Positions 21,428 through 33,100 of a stretch of DNA of 64,000 nt are shown piece by piece. The first letter of the stretch is position 1. Each line of letters starts with the position of its first letter. The stretch is from assembly GCA_034509735.1 (NCBI GenBank), contig JACGWO010000005.1, positions 30,658,479-30,722,478 of the forward strand, read 5' to 3'. The position numbers and the translations under genes were made by a program. Origin of the DNA: Sesamum alatum (lineage: Eukaryota; Streptophyta; Magnoliopsida; Lamiales; Pedaliaceae). A model generated the notes under the pieces. It was not told the DNA's origin. It ran no database searches and saw only the letters and a program-made list of their open reading frames with translations.

Positions 21428-24225
21428 TTAATCAGCCTCTTGCAACCCGCCCAAGACAAGTGAACCAACAAACAACCCCACACCCCCAACCGCAAGCAAC
21501 CCCCCGATCACGGCCTGGGCCGCCACCAGCGCCGCCGAGTCATCCGGTATCACCACGACGGCCGCCACGGCCGCCACCAGAATCGGCAGCGCAGCTGAGG
21601 CCAAGGCGGAAGGCTCGACGCCTGCCGCCTTTTCCAGTAGACTAAGCAGTCCGAGCTCCTCCGCCTTGGACAAAAGCCCCAACTTCTCTATCGACGACAA
21701 TGTGACGCCCAGCTCCTCCGCCTTGGAAAGCAGGCCGGCTTTCTCCACCGTGCTCAGAACTTTGCGCTTCTCCAACTTCTTGAAAACGTCGACGTCCAGC
21801 TCTTCGCTCCCCTCGTAGAATAATCCGGCCCCGAACCATTGTTTTTTCCAGTCTGCGTCGTACTTGTTCACCTTAAAAGCACCGAGAAAGGAGCAAGAGC
21901 AACGCTATATGTCAGGTTTGATTGGAAAATTTTTATTCGGATCAGGTTTGGCTGAACCAAACAAATCATAGAGCAAGTGATACACACTTGTCATGTGATT
22001 CGTCACTTTTTTCTGAATTGTACACCAATCGCACGACAAGTATATTGCATTTGCCATATAATTGAACAGGTTCGGCCAACTCACTACAAGAAAATATGAT
22101 ATTAGTGACAAAATATTAAATGAAAATTTTAAACTTGTCACTAAAAATATATATTAAGTGATTATGTTTTTTTATCTTGTTATTATATAATTATTAGTGA
22201 CAAAAAATTTACACAAAATTGTCACTAAATACAATTAGTGATAAATCTATAGTGACACCACAATATAGTGACAACAAATAATTGTTGTCACTATACATGT
22301 GTCACTAATTGTATTTAGTGATAATTTTGTGCACATCTTTTTGTCACTATTTCTTGCAAATAACAATTTTAACAAAATAATAATAAGTGTTAAAACCATA
22401 AAATTCATTACTGTGACAAAATAAATATTCTTGTCCCTAAATATATATAACTGGTGACAATATTAAAATTATCGCGTGATCTTTTTTGTCGCTAATTTTC
22501 TTTTTTCTTGTAGTGACTCCGGTTTGAGTTAGAATTTTCCTAGTGAGTATATAATATATATCATTGCTTACAGAAAGATAGATTATTCCCATATTAACAA
22601 TCATTGCTTACAAATTATGGTAAATTAATACTATCTAGTATGCGTGGTAAAATAAACTAATATGAATCATTAGTTTTTAACCATGATTAATTAAACTTTA
22701 TTATGATTTTAGTTATGACTAAAATATTTGCAATTTTTTAGGTATAACTAATGTTTTGGTCCAGTTTGTATAAACAACGATTAATAGTCGTTGCATAATC
22801 ATAGTTAATTACTATTTATTATAATTTTTAATTTTAACTATAATAATTAATCATAAAACTATATAGTTCTTTTAGTGATCTATTCTTCGATCCGTCCTAC
22901 AAATAATACTCCACCGCCCTAACAAAAATGAGCGAATTTTAGATCAGAGTTGATGAAGTTGAGAATTCGCATGGAGTTTTCGATGATAGTTGAAGAAAAA
23001 AAGAACTTTTAAACATTTATAATATTATCCTTAAAAGTAATAAACAATAGGGTGAATTACAATAATATTTCCTAAAGTTTGACATAATTACGAACATTCT
23101 TTCGTTGTTTCAAAACTTACAAATACCTCCTGAGGTTTGTAATTTTTAATCAAGGGTCTGAAATAATCCATTTTATCCTTGATTATTTTTTAAATAAAAT
23201 TGTAGAAAAACCAGACATTACATTATTGTTCCTTTGTGTAAAAATCGTAAGAAACCTCTCATTGCGCATTTTTTGTCCAAAAATTTTTAAAAAAATAATT
23301 CAATTTGCATAAGGGCATTTTGGTCAGTCACCCATAAAAATGGATGAAAATAGGTTATTTGTTAGACAGTTACAAACATGGGGGCGTATTTATAATTTTT
23401 AAAATAACGAGAGAATATTCGTAATTATGTTAATCTCAATAGATATTATTGTAATTCACCCTTTAATTAATTGCATATCATCTCAAAAACATCAATGCAA
23501 AGAAGTATATATATGCTATTCAACGAAGAAAGGAGCAACATTCAATTTTGCAATAAGTTTGAGCAAAATTTACTGAACTAAATTAACATACACACACAAC
23601 TCTTCCATCCCAATTGCATTACTACAACAATTGAACTTAATGATAATATATTAAATGGAAATAATTTTGATTACGATATAATTATTTGACAAGAAATTAC
23701 ACTCTAAATTATTAGTGACATATTTATAATAACAATTTAGTGATAAAACAAAATAAAGTAGCAATTATATTTGTTCGTTATTACAGTATTCGTATAGATG
23801 TGTCACTAATTATTTATAATTACAATTTCATACATAATATTTTTGTAATTAATTACACCTGGTTAGTGAGAACATTTACTTGAATATTATCACTATTAAA
23901 TTATGAGAAATATTATAATAATAAAATAAAATTTCTTGTCCCTTAATACATATCACTCACTATTTTAATATTAAAATCTTTGTAACATTTTGCCCCTAAT
24001 TTTCACTAAAAAGGAACTAATAATTTCCAATGAGAAAGCAAACAACAAAAAATTTAATAAAAATTTCTTGACAAATAAAAAAGAAAAAAATACCTTCTTT
24101 TTGGCCGCCATGGCTAAGAACCGTGGCAAATTGACAGGAAATAAGCGACGGATCCGTTGCCTGGACGGAAACAAACCGTCTCCAGAGGTTTTCAGGTAAC
24201 TGCTAGCACTTGTAGCCACTGCCAT
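21428..24225 (-). CDS. DUF1118 thylakoid protein, RIQ1/RIQ2-like
   Basis: Two exons: 24225-24094 (44 codons from ATG) and 21871-21428 (147 codons plus stop), 191 residues in all. The first exon is a chloroplast transit peptide rich in Ser, Arg and Ala, ending AMAAKKK before a GTATTT donor. The acceptor after TGCTTTTAAG opens exon 2 at VNKYDADWKKQWFGAGLFYE. Then come two LLSKAEELG repeats, LLSLLEKAAG, two hydrophobic segments (ALPILVAAVAAVVVIPDDS; a Gly-rich one near the end) and the terminal VLGGLQEAD. Arabidopsis RIQ1/RIQ2 are grana proteins affecting LHCII organisation and non-photochemical quenching; this role is inferred by family. The 2,222-bp intron is full of repeats. Coding sequence looks intact. 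Confidence 0.88.
21905..22545 (+). repeat. Dispersed repeat interrupted by a CACTA MITE
   Basis: The blocks CGGATCAGGTTTGGCTGAACC, GAGCAAGTGATACACACTTG and GTATATTGCATTTGCCATATAATTGA match, in opposite orientation, the region 47365-47550, so both are copies of one dispersed family. This copy lies in the RIQ intron and is split by the CACTA element at 22082-22515, after which CCGGTTTGAGTTAGAATTTTCC continues it. The class is not recognised. Confidence 0.6.
22082..22515. mobile_element. CACTA (En/Spm-type) MITE, 434 bp
   Basis: It begins CACTACAAGAAAAT and ends TTTTTTCTTGTAGTG, the classical CACTA terminal inverted repeat, and is bounded by the 3-bp TSD ACT (22079-22081 and 22516-22518). Both subterminal regions carry many copies of TTAGTGAC/GTCACTAA, probable transposase-binding sites. 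There is no coding capacity. Confidence 0.92.
22585..22900. repeat. AT-rich dispersed repeat, related to 27150-27480
   Basis: Shared elements are GATTTTAGTTATGACTAAA, TAATGTTTTGGTCCAG and TATAAACAACGATTAATAGTCG; the second copy near 27360 has TAATGTTTAGGTCTTG and CATAAACAACAGTTAATAACC. Element ends were not found. Confidence 0.5.
23050..23461. mobile_element. Foldback MITE (GGGTGAATTAC family)
   Basis: GGGTGAATTACAATAATAT at the left is mirrored by ATATTATTGTAATTCACCC at the right, with inner arms CTTACAAATACC and GGCGTATTTATAA also inverted. It is the same family as 20707-21131. No clear TSD. It lies within the RIQ intron. Confidence 0.75.
23462..24093. other. Intron DNA with a degraded CACTA-like repeat
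   Basis: Between about 23620 and 24000 motifs such as ATTAGTGACA, TTTAGTGATAAAAC and GTCACTAATTATT resemble CACTA subterminal sequence, but no intact ends were found. The stretch is the 5' part of the RIQ intron. Confidence 0.4.
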
Positions 24226-24375
24226 CTGAATTTACTTCCGTCGCTAAATTTTCCGTCGCGGCGGAAGTGGTTGTTCCTTGGGGGGGTGTTTGGTTCTTAG
24301 CAGAGGTGTGTTTGGTTTGCCACCGAATTATTTTCTCCCAGGGAAGGAAAATTGCTATGGCAAAGAGAAAATCTT

Positions 24376-24408
24376 TAGGTCGACCAATCAGAGCGCTGCT
24401 TATCCTAT
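24376..24408 (-). promoter_or_regulatory. Possible light-regulatory promoter motifs of the RIQ-like gene
   Basis: About 175 bp upstream of the RIQ-like ATG the minus strand carries GATAAG (I-box core, within AGGATAAGCAG) next to a CCAATCA-type box seen on the plus strand as GACCAATCA. I-boxes are common in promoters of photosynthesis genes, which fits the product. No convincing TATA box was found. The assignment rests on motif and position only. Confidence 0.35.
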
Positions 24409-24550
24409 CAGGAATGATTGAAGGTGGACACTGTATTGGGAAATAAACCTCCACGAGAAATGAAATCCCTATTCTACCCTTGAAAATCTTCATATATTTT
24501 ACTTTTTCGTTTTATGGTTTTACGAGTATCAAAATTTATTATTTATATTT

Positions 24551-25058
24551 GGGTTAATTACACTTAGACCCCCTATGATAAAGTAAAATTATACTTTATT
24601 TTTAAGAAGTTTTGAAATTACACTAACATCCCCACTGAAAATTCTCCATTTGCACTTAGCTCCCTTCTCCTTAGAGTTTGAATGAAAAATATTTACGTCA
24701 ACAAAAAAATATTGCATAAATTTTAAATTTTTTCCTAATTTAACATTCTTGTATATATTTTTGTACTTATAAGGGGATAAATGTGTAATGTATATATAGT
24801 GAGTGAGGTTAACATTATAACATATTTCCCTTTATAAGTACAAAAAAATCATGATATGGGGATTTTAAATGAGATGTAAAATTAAAAATTTATGTAATTC
24901 CTTTTATAACGTCAACATTTTTTCTTCAAAATTTTTAATCAAAGAGGGTCAGGTGTAAATGGTGAATTCTTGGAAGAGGTGTAACTATAATTTTGATTTT
25001 TTTTGGGGGGGAAAGTGTAATTTTATATTTTTAGAGGGGGTCTAAGTGTAATTAACCC
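24551..25058. mobile_element. Foldback MITE (GGGTTAATTACACTTAGACC)
   Basis: GGGTTAATTACACTTAGACC at the left end is matched by GGTCTAAGTGTAATTAACCC at the right, an inverted repeat that continues inward. The 9-bp flanks TTTATATTT and TTTATTTAT agree at 7 positions, compatible with a decayed Mutator-type TSD. It has no coding capacity. It lies upstream of the RIQ-like gene. Confidence 0.75.
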
Positions 25059-25351
25059 TTTATTTATTGATAGTATGTGATTCATTACATCATTTAATAC
25101 ATTCGAATTAAAAAATTAATTCAATTTATTAATATATAATTTAAATCAACGAATACGTTCAACTGAGACAAAAAAAATAATACGCTTTCATAGTAGTTGG
25201 CAACTAATAATGGCATCATTTTTTAAGTGAGATGATGTTTTTAAGAAAAGAATTATCTTCAAAAATAAATTATTGTGGCATGCTATAAAATGGATTTTCA
25301 TTCGTTTAAAAAAATATTAAAAAAACTTGTTTATAAGTACCTACAATGAGG

Positions 25352-26991
25352 TGTTTAGTCTTCTTCTACAAGAATCTGAAATGAATGGCGTTATTCAAGG
25401 TATTGTTGTTGCTCGACGGGCTCCTAGAATCTTCTTTTTGCTGACGATTCTCTTATTTTCTCTGAAGCGTCGGAAGAGGCTATAATGGGGGTTGGGGGTA
25501 TTCTTTCCTTGTATGAACAAGCTTCCGGCCAACAGGTGAATTACGCTAAGTCAGAAATGATTTTTAGCCCAAACGTTGATATTGAGCGTCAGAATTATTT
25601 GGCTGGATTGCTGAATGTTTGTGTGGTGCAGAAATTGGAAAAGTACTTAGGGCTTCCGTCGGTAGTAGGGCAAGCGAAGACTGAAGTTTTCCGTGGGCTT
25701 TGGAGTCGCCTTTGGGGCAGGTTGATGGGGCTGTCAGAGAAGACTCTTTCTAGTGCCGGTAAGGAAGTTCTCATCAAGGCTATTTTACACGCGATTCCCA
25801 GTTATGTAACGCAATGTTTTCTTTTGCCTAATAGCATAATTAAGGAAATTCAGTCAGCGTTTGCAGAGTTTTGGTGGAGCTCTCCGAAGCATCGCCGTGT
25901 TCATTGGGTGGCGTGGTCTCGATTATGTGAGAGTAAACAGAGTGGGGGGATTGTTTTTCGGGACCTGCGACGTTTCAACTTGGCTTTGTAAGCACAACAG
26001 GCTTGGAGGTTGGAAACTCAACTGACTAGCCTTCTAGATCAGGTCCTCAAAGCTCGGTATTTTGCGAGAACTTCCTTTTCAGAGGCGTCAATTGGTTTCA
26101 GACCTTCGGCCACGTGGAGAAGTATGTTATCGGCCAAATTCATTATAGTTGTTGGTCGACGTTGGCAAGTGGGCGATGGTTCTTGTATTAAAATTTGGCA
26201 AGATCCGTGGATCCCAAGACCTCTTCATTTCCGTCCTATTTCGGTGAACCAATCTGGTGACAAGAGTTTAACTGTGGCAGCTCTGTTGCTCCCTGATCGC
26301 TCTGCTTGGGATTTGACAAAGTTGAATGAATTATTTTGTGCTTCAGATGTTGAAATCATCCAGTCTACAGCTTTTAATTGTAACTCCGGCGTTGATAGGA
26401 TTGTTTGGCATTTTTTCTCCTAAAGGTAAGTTCAGCGTTAAAAGTGCTTACCTGGTGGTGACTAGGGAAATCTCCCGCTATCAAGGTACGCATGCTGAAA
26501 CTTCTGTGTTGGAGAAGAAAAACGGTTGGAGATTCTTGTGGGATACTAAACTTCCGGATAAAATTCAACATTTTGGATGGCGATTGTGCAAAGGGACACT
26601 GTCTGTTCTTGTCAATTTACAGCGGCGTCATATGGAGGTTGATCTTCGATGTCCTATATGTGGTCAAGTTCAAGAGGATGAGGAACACGTTTTTCTACGG
26701 TGTGATTTCGCTAGACAATGTTGGGCATTATATGAAATTCCATGGGCTATCTATTCTTTTTGGCCGGGTTCGGTGGAAGATTGGGTGCGGCCTTTAGCGT
26801 CGAAGTGTTCTATGCAACAGTATTTGTTGGCTTTGTCTTTACTATGGGGTCTTTGGGATCATAGGAACAGAGTCGTATTTCATGGAGCTGGTTCTTCTCC
26901 ACTGGAAACTATTCAGTTTTGCAAATGCTACTTGCAAATTTTTTTTGAAGCATGTAGGTTGTTTAAGCTGCAAGGTAGGCAGCAGTATTAG
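25352..26991 (+). pseudogene. LINE ORF2 3' half: reverse transcriptase, connection region and zf-RVT
   Basis: Translation starts in the RT domain: ESEMNGVIQGIVVARRAPRI, then the FADDSLIF catalytic block (YADD/FADD box) read across a 1-bp deletion near 25435. VNYAKSEMIFSPN, LEKYLGLPS and GKEVLIKAILHAIPSYVTQC follow, then FAEFWWSSPKHRRVHWVAW. A TAA at 25989 interrupts FNLAL*AQQAWRL and a further frameshift occurs near 26400. The C-terminal part has KIQHFGWRLCKGTLSV and a zinc-binding zf-RVT motif CPICG...EHVFLRC. An RNase H domain is not attached. Few lesions, together with the near-perfect TSD, suggest a fairly recent insertion. Confidence 0.92.
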
Positions 26992-27070
26992 GTTTTGTTC
27001 TGTGTTGATGTTGTTGTTGGTTTGTGTTTGGTTTGAAGTATTAATACAATTTCTAATTTCCTATCAAAAA
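25352..27070 (+). mobile_element. LINE (L1-type), 5'-truncated copy
   Basis: The 3' part of a non-LTR retrotransposon ending in a short A run at about 27065-27070. It is flanked by a long target duplication AAGTACCTACAATGAGG (25335-25351) and AAGTACCTACAGTGAGG (27070-27086), 16 of 17 identical. The insertion keeps only the second half of ORF2, as expected for 5'-truncated reverse transcription. Confidence 0.93.
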
Positions 27071-27086
27071 AGTACCTACAGTGAGG

Positions 27087-27875
27087 AGCGTTGATCATGT
27101 AATTGCCATATCACTAAAAAAAGAAACATGAATTTTTTCTTACATTGTAAATGATCTCGCCTTAAAAATCATAATAAATCAATATTATTTACTACAATCA
27201 AATAAATTGATACAAAAAAATCTAATTTTGATTACAGTTAATTAAAATTGACCACGATTTTAACTTTTTTTTTTAAAAAAAAAAAGAAGATAGATCAATA
27301 TTATTTCCATAATTTTAACTATAGCCAACAACATTAGCTATGATTTTTAACTCTAGCTAATGTTTAGGTCTTGTTTTCATAAACAACAGTTAATAACCAT
27401 TTTACGATATTAATTGATTAGTGTTTGAATCATTATCAAAGTAATATTTATTAATCTTGTATTAAATGATATTAGATAACTACGAATAATGATTATTAAT
27501 TCATATTCGTCACGTGGCAGGAAAAGATGGCCCTCACTTACCAATTTTATGATTTGCAGACGATTGCATTATTTTCAGTAAAGCAAACCACAAAAAGACT
27601 ATAACTTCAAAAATTTTACTATGACTCAGGCCTATGTATAAACTGGGAAAACCAAAAGTAATTTTTCTCCTAATACACCTAGATTAAGATAAATAGATGT
27701 TCTAAACATAATCTCTCAAGGGTCTATAAGAATGATAATTACCTAGGCCTCCAAGTTACCAAAATAATATCTCTTGTTGGTATAATAAATTTCTATCTTA
27801 ACATTAATTAAATACATAATAATATTAGCCAAATACTTTGCTAATAATAATCTGTTACTTACAACAACAGAAAAA
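27087..27875. other. AT-rich intergenic with dispersed repeat
   Basis: About 27150-27480 is related to 22585-22900 (see that entry). At 27540-27700 the phrase TTTGCAGACGATTGCATT followed by ATGACTCAGGCCTATGTATAA hints at a very degraded RT fragment (FADDC...), but this is too short to support. Confidence 0.4.
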
Positions 27876-28366
27876 TAGGGATGGCAATGGGACGGGTCCA
27901 ACCCCAACCCAGACCCGCCCCAAATTGGGGGGGGGGGGGTTGATGACTTAAACGGGATAAAATATATATTTGTAAATATATAAAAATATATATAATTTAG
28001 TTATACTTATATATAAGACACAAACTTAAATGTTTTATAAATTAAAATAATGATATAAATACTTTATAAACTTTTAATATTTATATAAGTAACATAGTTT
28101 TTAAAACTTATAATATTTCATTGCTAAAACATGCACATATAAATTTACAAAAAAATATGTTAACCTTTCAATATTATTATTGTTTCATATTTATAAAGTT
28201 ATGGTAGTATTATTTATAAAAAAATATTTTTTTCTATTTTAAGAATACTAAACGGGTCTATCGGGTCCAACCAGAGTACCGGACGGGTCCCGGGTGCGGG
28301 ATTTTCTTGGTGGTGGGTCTCGAGTTTTGGCAAGCCCGTACCAGACTCGTCCCATTGCCATTTCTA
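27876..28366. mobile_element. Nonautonomous hAT MITE, 491 bp
   Basis: The inverted ends TAGGGATGGCAATGGGACGG and the mirror of CGTCCCATTGCCATTTCTA define the element. The 8-bp flanks CAGAAAAA and TGGAAAAA match at 6 positions. Subterminal GGGTCCAACCC and CGGGTCC repeats surround an AT-rich core with a G run at 27928-27938. No ORF. Confidence 0.8.
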
Positions 28367-28747
28367 TGGAAAAATATAGACATAAATCTTAATCACGTTA
28401 AAGATAGTATGTTTTATTTTCAATTTTTAGTTTTGAGACAATATTAAAGTGAAAACATGTTTCTTTATATATATTTTCGATGGAAATATATTGATTTGAC
28501 ACCACATTTCAATATAAAATACAATCTCATCAACTAATCCAAATGTATTCACATTTTTACACGAAAATCTATACAAAATTTAAAAAAATAATTACTTTGA
28601 CACCCCCTCAGTTATTATATTTTTCCACAAATCACCTTTACCTTTTGCAAAATTACAAAAATCACCCTGCAGCCTTTTCCAGTGAAAAAAATCAACGAAA
28701 ACCAAAAAAAATGTTTTGAAACATACTATGGTTAATATGGAAAAAAC

Positions 28748-30003
28748 TGTTGTAATTGACATTTTAATATTAATTTGTAACAACAAATTATTCTAAAATA
28801 TGGGTTCAATTACACATGAATCCATAGATTAGATGGTGAGAGAAATATAGGGATTACACTTGTTCTATATAGGAATATGATAGGAAAGTGTGGAACTTTG
28901 ATAAGGATATAAAGGTGTATATGGGGATGAGTGTTTTACACTGAATGTTGTCCCACATGGAAAGTTTAAGGATAACTTAAACTCCTTATATCAAGTTCAA
29001 TGTTCAATATATGTTTGAAGTGTTATAAAGACTAGAGTGAACATGGGGTTCCCCCATACGCGCGCTGCCGACGCCCGACTCCGGCGCGGGCGCGGGCGCG
29101 AATGTCTCAGTCTCAGTTTATTTATCTTTTTGCAGCAAAAATATTTGGATTTATCTGATAAAACCCGGTGCATTTATGACTATCAAATGATTTTAAAATC
29201 TGTTTTAAAAATCGTTTTAATGGTGCTTTAATACCAGATTTTAAACCTAGATTAAATGTTGATTTATTGCAAACCTAAAACTCCCGTATTTATGTGGCGG
29301 TTTCAGCTGGTTTTAATGCATGGTTTTAATAACGTCTAATGGTTTTTAAATCTGTATTTAAAACCGTTTTAAATTCTATTAATGGCTATTTATGTCAGCT
29401 TTAATGGTGGTTAAATGCTACACTAATGATGGTAATTAATGCGGAAGTTGTAACCTCTGATAGCCTTGCCTATATAAGGCTGCAAAGGCTCACTTCAAAG
29501 AATGTACAACGAACACTTACGAATACGAAACACAACACGTGTTCCTCTCTTTGTTTTGCTCTCTTTCTCTCGAATTTCTCTCTCAACTCCGAGAGTGTTT
29601 GTCATGCAATTTCCGAGTTTTGAGCTTCAGTTTTCCAAAGGCTACTGAGTGTTGTTTCGAGGTGTTCTTCGGTAAAGTGCATACCGTTAGAACTGAAACC
29701 GTCTTATCCTGGAAGAAATTGCGTAGTATCCGTGTGCACATTTGGTACGGGACGTATAATTTCTTCAAGGCAAGCAGATTATATCTGTGATTCGGTTTGT
29801 TTATATTATTGAATTGAGAATTATTACGATACAATTCTCATTGTAAGTTTTACTTTATCGCTATAACAATACTTCTAACTGTTTCGTATTATTTGGTTCC
29901 GACGTGTTTCTTGTGTTTTAATTTTTCAAAATTGTTTGTAAAACCTGATTGTTATTTCAAAACGATGCTACGATTGTCTGTTTGACAACTTATTTTTCCA
30001 ACA
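28748..30003 (+). repeat. 5' LTR of the Copia element
   Basis: Contains a probable promoter TATATAAGGC at about 29471-29480 and a GC-rich block (CGCGCGCTGCCGACGCCCG) near 29060, unusual in this AT-rich DNA. A CT-rich region follows the presumed transcription start. Confidence 0.95.
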
Positions 30004-30140
30004 ATCTTGAAGAAATTATAGGTTTTGAAAAATCAAGTTTTTTTTCGTTGGAACGAAAACAATTATTGTTTTGCGGTTTTAAAAATTCGGACTTTGATTT
30101 TTAAAATCTGTGATTTACTTTCTGCTTCTTAATTATTAAA

Positions 30141-33100
30141 ATGACCGATGCAATTTCTGTCACTATTTCGATCGCCCCAAAAGTCGACTTATCCGCGATG
30201 CCAGAAAAGTTTTTGGGCCAATTTTTCAAACGTTGGCAACAACGAATGAAAATATGGTTGACGATGAAAGTACTTTTATCGGTTATTCAGGTGACTTGCC
30301 CTGAACCAACTGAAACCGATCCTAAGATAGTTGAGATTGCTCAGTGGACCGAGCGGGGTCAAATAGGCAGGGGAGCTATTTTGTCAACGATGTCAAATAC
30401 GCTCTTTGATGTCTACTGTTCCGATTCTTACACTGCAAAATCGTTGTGGATGAGTTGGACAGGAAATATAATACTGAAGAGCAAAGACTCGAAAAATATT
30501 ATGTTTCCAAGTTCATGAGGTATCAGATGGTCGAGGGAAGGTCTGTAACTGAACAGACGCATGAGATTATCAATCTTGAGCATTCTCTGTCTGATGCTGA
30601 GATGAAGCTTCCCGAAAAGTATCTGGTCATGGCCATAATGGATAAATTTCCCAAGTCTTGGGAAAGTTTTGGCATGACACTCAAGGATCAGAAAGGAAAA
30701 ATATCTCTGGATGATCTTATGGTCACGATAAACATTGAGGAAGAGCACCGAAACCAGACCCACAAGATGCCGGTTGAGCATCAGCCAAAGGCCAATTTAG
30801 TAATCGGGAAAAGAAAGTGAATAAGGTTAACCCAAACTCGAAAACTATCGATAAAGGCAAAGGCAAAGGCATTAAAAATAAGAAACCAAAAGCAAGCAAG
30901 CCCTGCTGGAACTGTGGGCAGGTGGGACACTGGGCTAAGGATTGTCCTAATAAAAAGGCCCAGTTCGGGCAGGCAGTTGTCAACATGGTTGTGGGAGGAA
31001 CTGAAGGGTATGTTTCTGTACAACCCGAACTCCTTACTATCTATGAACCATTTGATTGGTTGATTGACAGTAGCACAAATGTGCACATCTGTGCTGATAA
31101 ATCGCTATTTGTGTCTTATCAGGCCATCAATGGAAGGACAGTAAGCATGGGGAACTCCAGTAGATCTGAAGTACTTGGGATAGGAAGCGTGGACTTGAAG
31201 TTTCCTTCAGGGCGCATTCTGTCGTTGCAAAGAGTTCACCATGTACCTACTGTCAGGAGAAACATTATCAGTGGTTCTGTATTAGTTAGTGAGGGATATG
31301 AATTATCCTTTAAATTTAATAAAGTGATCATTCAACATTTTGGTGTTTTTGTTGGCAAAGGTTATTTGTCTGATGGGTTATTCAAAATTCGAGTTGATAG
31401 CAATGATATTGCTGAATCTGATTCTATTGTTTTGAATATCGAATCTACTTCTTTGTGGCATAGTAGATTAGGTCATTTAAATATGGGTTCAATCAAACGA
31501 ATGATGAATCTTGATTTAATACCTAGTCATGAAATTAAACGAGATCACAAATGTGAAATTTGTGTAGAAGCTAAACAAGTTAGAAAACCCTATCAATCAG
31601 TTGAAAGGGATTCGAAAATACTTGATTTAGTGCACACTGATATTTGTGAGTTCAATGGGATTTTGACTAGGGACCACAAGCGATATTTTATAACCTTTAT
31701 AGATGATTGCAGTAGATACTATTATGTCTTTATGATGCGTAATAAAGATGAAGCGTTAGATAAATTTATTTTGTTTAAAAATAAAGCAGAAACCTAAACT
31801 GGTAAGAAACTTAAACGATTAAAGTCTGATAGAGGAGGAGAATATGAGTCGAGTAAGTTTAGTGAATTTTGTCAAAATTTTGGCATAATTCATGAGGAGA
31901 CTCCTCCATATTCCCCTTCGTCTAATGGAATAGCTGAGCGAAAGAATAGAACCTTTAAAGACATGATTAACAGTCTTCTGTTAACCTCTAGGTTACGTAA
32001 GTATTTGTGGGGAGAGGCTTTGAATATGGCTTGCCATATTCTGAATAGAGTCCCTCTGAAACACAATACGAGTATTCCTTTCGAGTTATGGAAAGGGAGA
32101 AAGCCAAGCCTCAAATACTTTCGAGTGTGGGGGTGCCTAGCAAAGGTACTAGTTCCTGAACACAAGAGAAAGAAATTGGGCCCTAAGACTGTTGATGCTG
32201 TGTTCTTGGGCTATGTGGAGACAAGTTATGCACTGAGATTTCTGGTTATTAAATCGGAAATTTCAGGCATTGAGGTTAACACAATAGCCGAATTTTGTGA
32301 TGCTACTTTCTTGGAAGATGTATTTCCCATGAAAACGGGAATACCTCCTAGTGTTTCACTTGATGATTCACTTGCCTCCAATTCTATTCCTGAACATGTG
32401 GAGAGAATGACAAATGTGGGGGTTAATCCTAGTAGTACCAGTCAGACTCATGAAGAGTCAGATGAACCTAGACGGAGTAAGAGAGCTAGGATCGTCAAGG
32501 ATTTTGGAAGTGACTTTGTCACTTACAATACCGAGGACGAACCTGTAATCTTCAAAGATGCTATGGCTTCTTCTGAAGTCAAGCATTGGAAGGAAGCTGT
32601 CAAAAGTGAGATGGATTCCATTGTCTCTAACGGGACATGGGTGCTAGTCGATTTCCTTCCGGGGTGTACTACAATTGGGTGTAAGTGGATCTTTAAGAAG
32701 AAACTGAAACCTGATGGGACCATTGATAAGTTTAAGGCCAGATTGGTGGCTAAGGATTTTAAACAAAAGGAGGGAATAGACTATTTCGATACCTATTCTC
32801 CGGTAGCTCGGTTGACTACAACCGGGTGCTTATAGCATTGGCCTCAGTGTATAATCTTCCGGTTCACCTAATGGATGTGAAAATAACCTGCTTGTATGGT
32901 GAACTAGCGGAAGAGATATACATGGACCAGCCTGAGGGATTTGTAGCTCATGGTAACGAGCACAAGGTTTGTAAACTTGTTAAGTCTCTTTATGGACTTA
33001 AGCAAGCACCCAAACAGTGGCATGAAAAGTTTGATATAACTATTCTTGCGTTTGGCTTCATCGTGAATGAGAATGACAAGTGCGTTTACTGTAAAGTTAA

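Noticed and set aside
21428..21871. RIQ-like ORF as an intronless gene starting at GTG 21871
   Set aside because: The GTG is a valine codon at a splice acceptor; a matching transit-peptide exon with in-phase donor exists at 24225-24094.
27550..27700. Reverse-transcriptase remnant (FADDC-like)
   Set aside because: Only one short motif; frame and flanking similarity cannot be supported.
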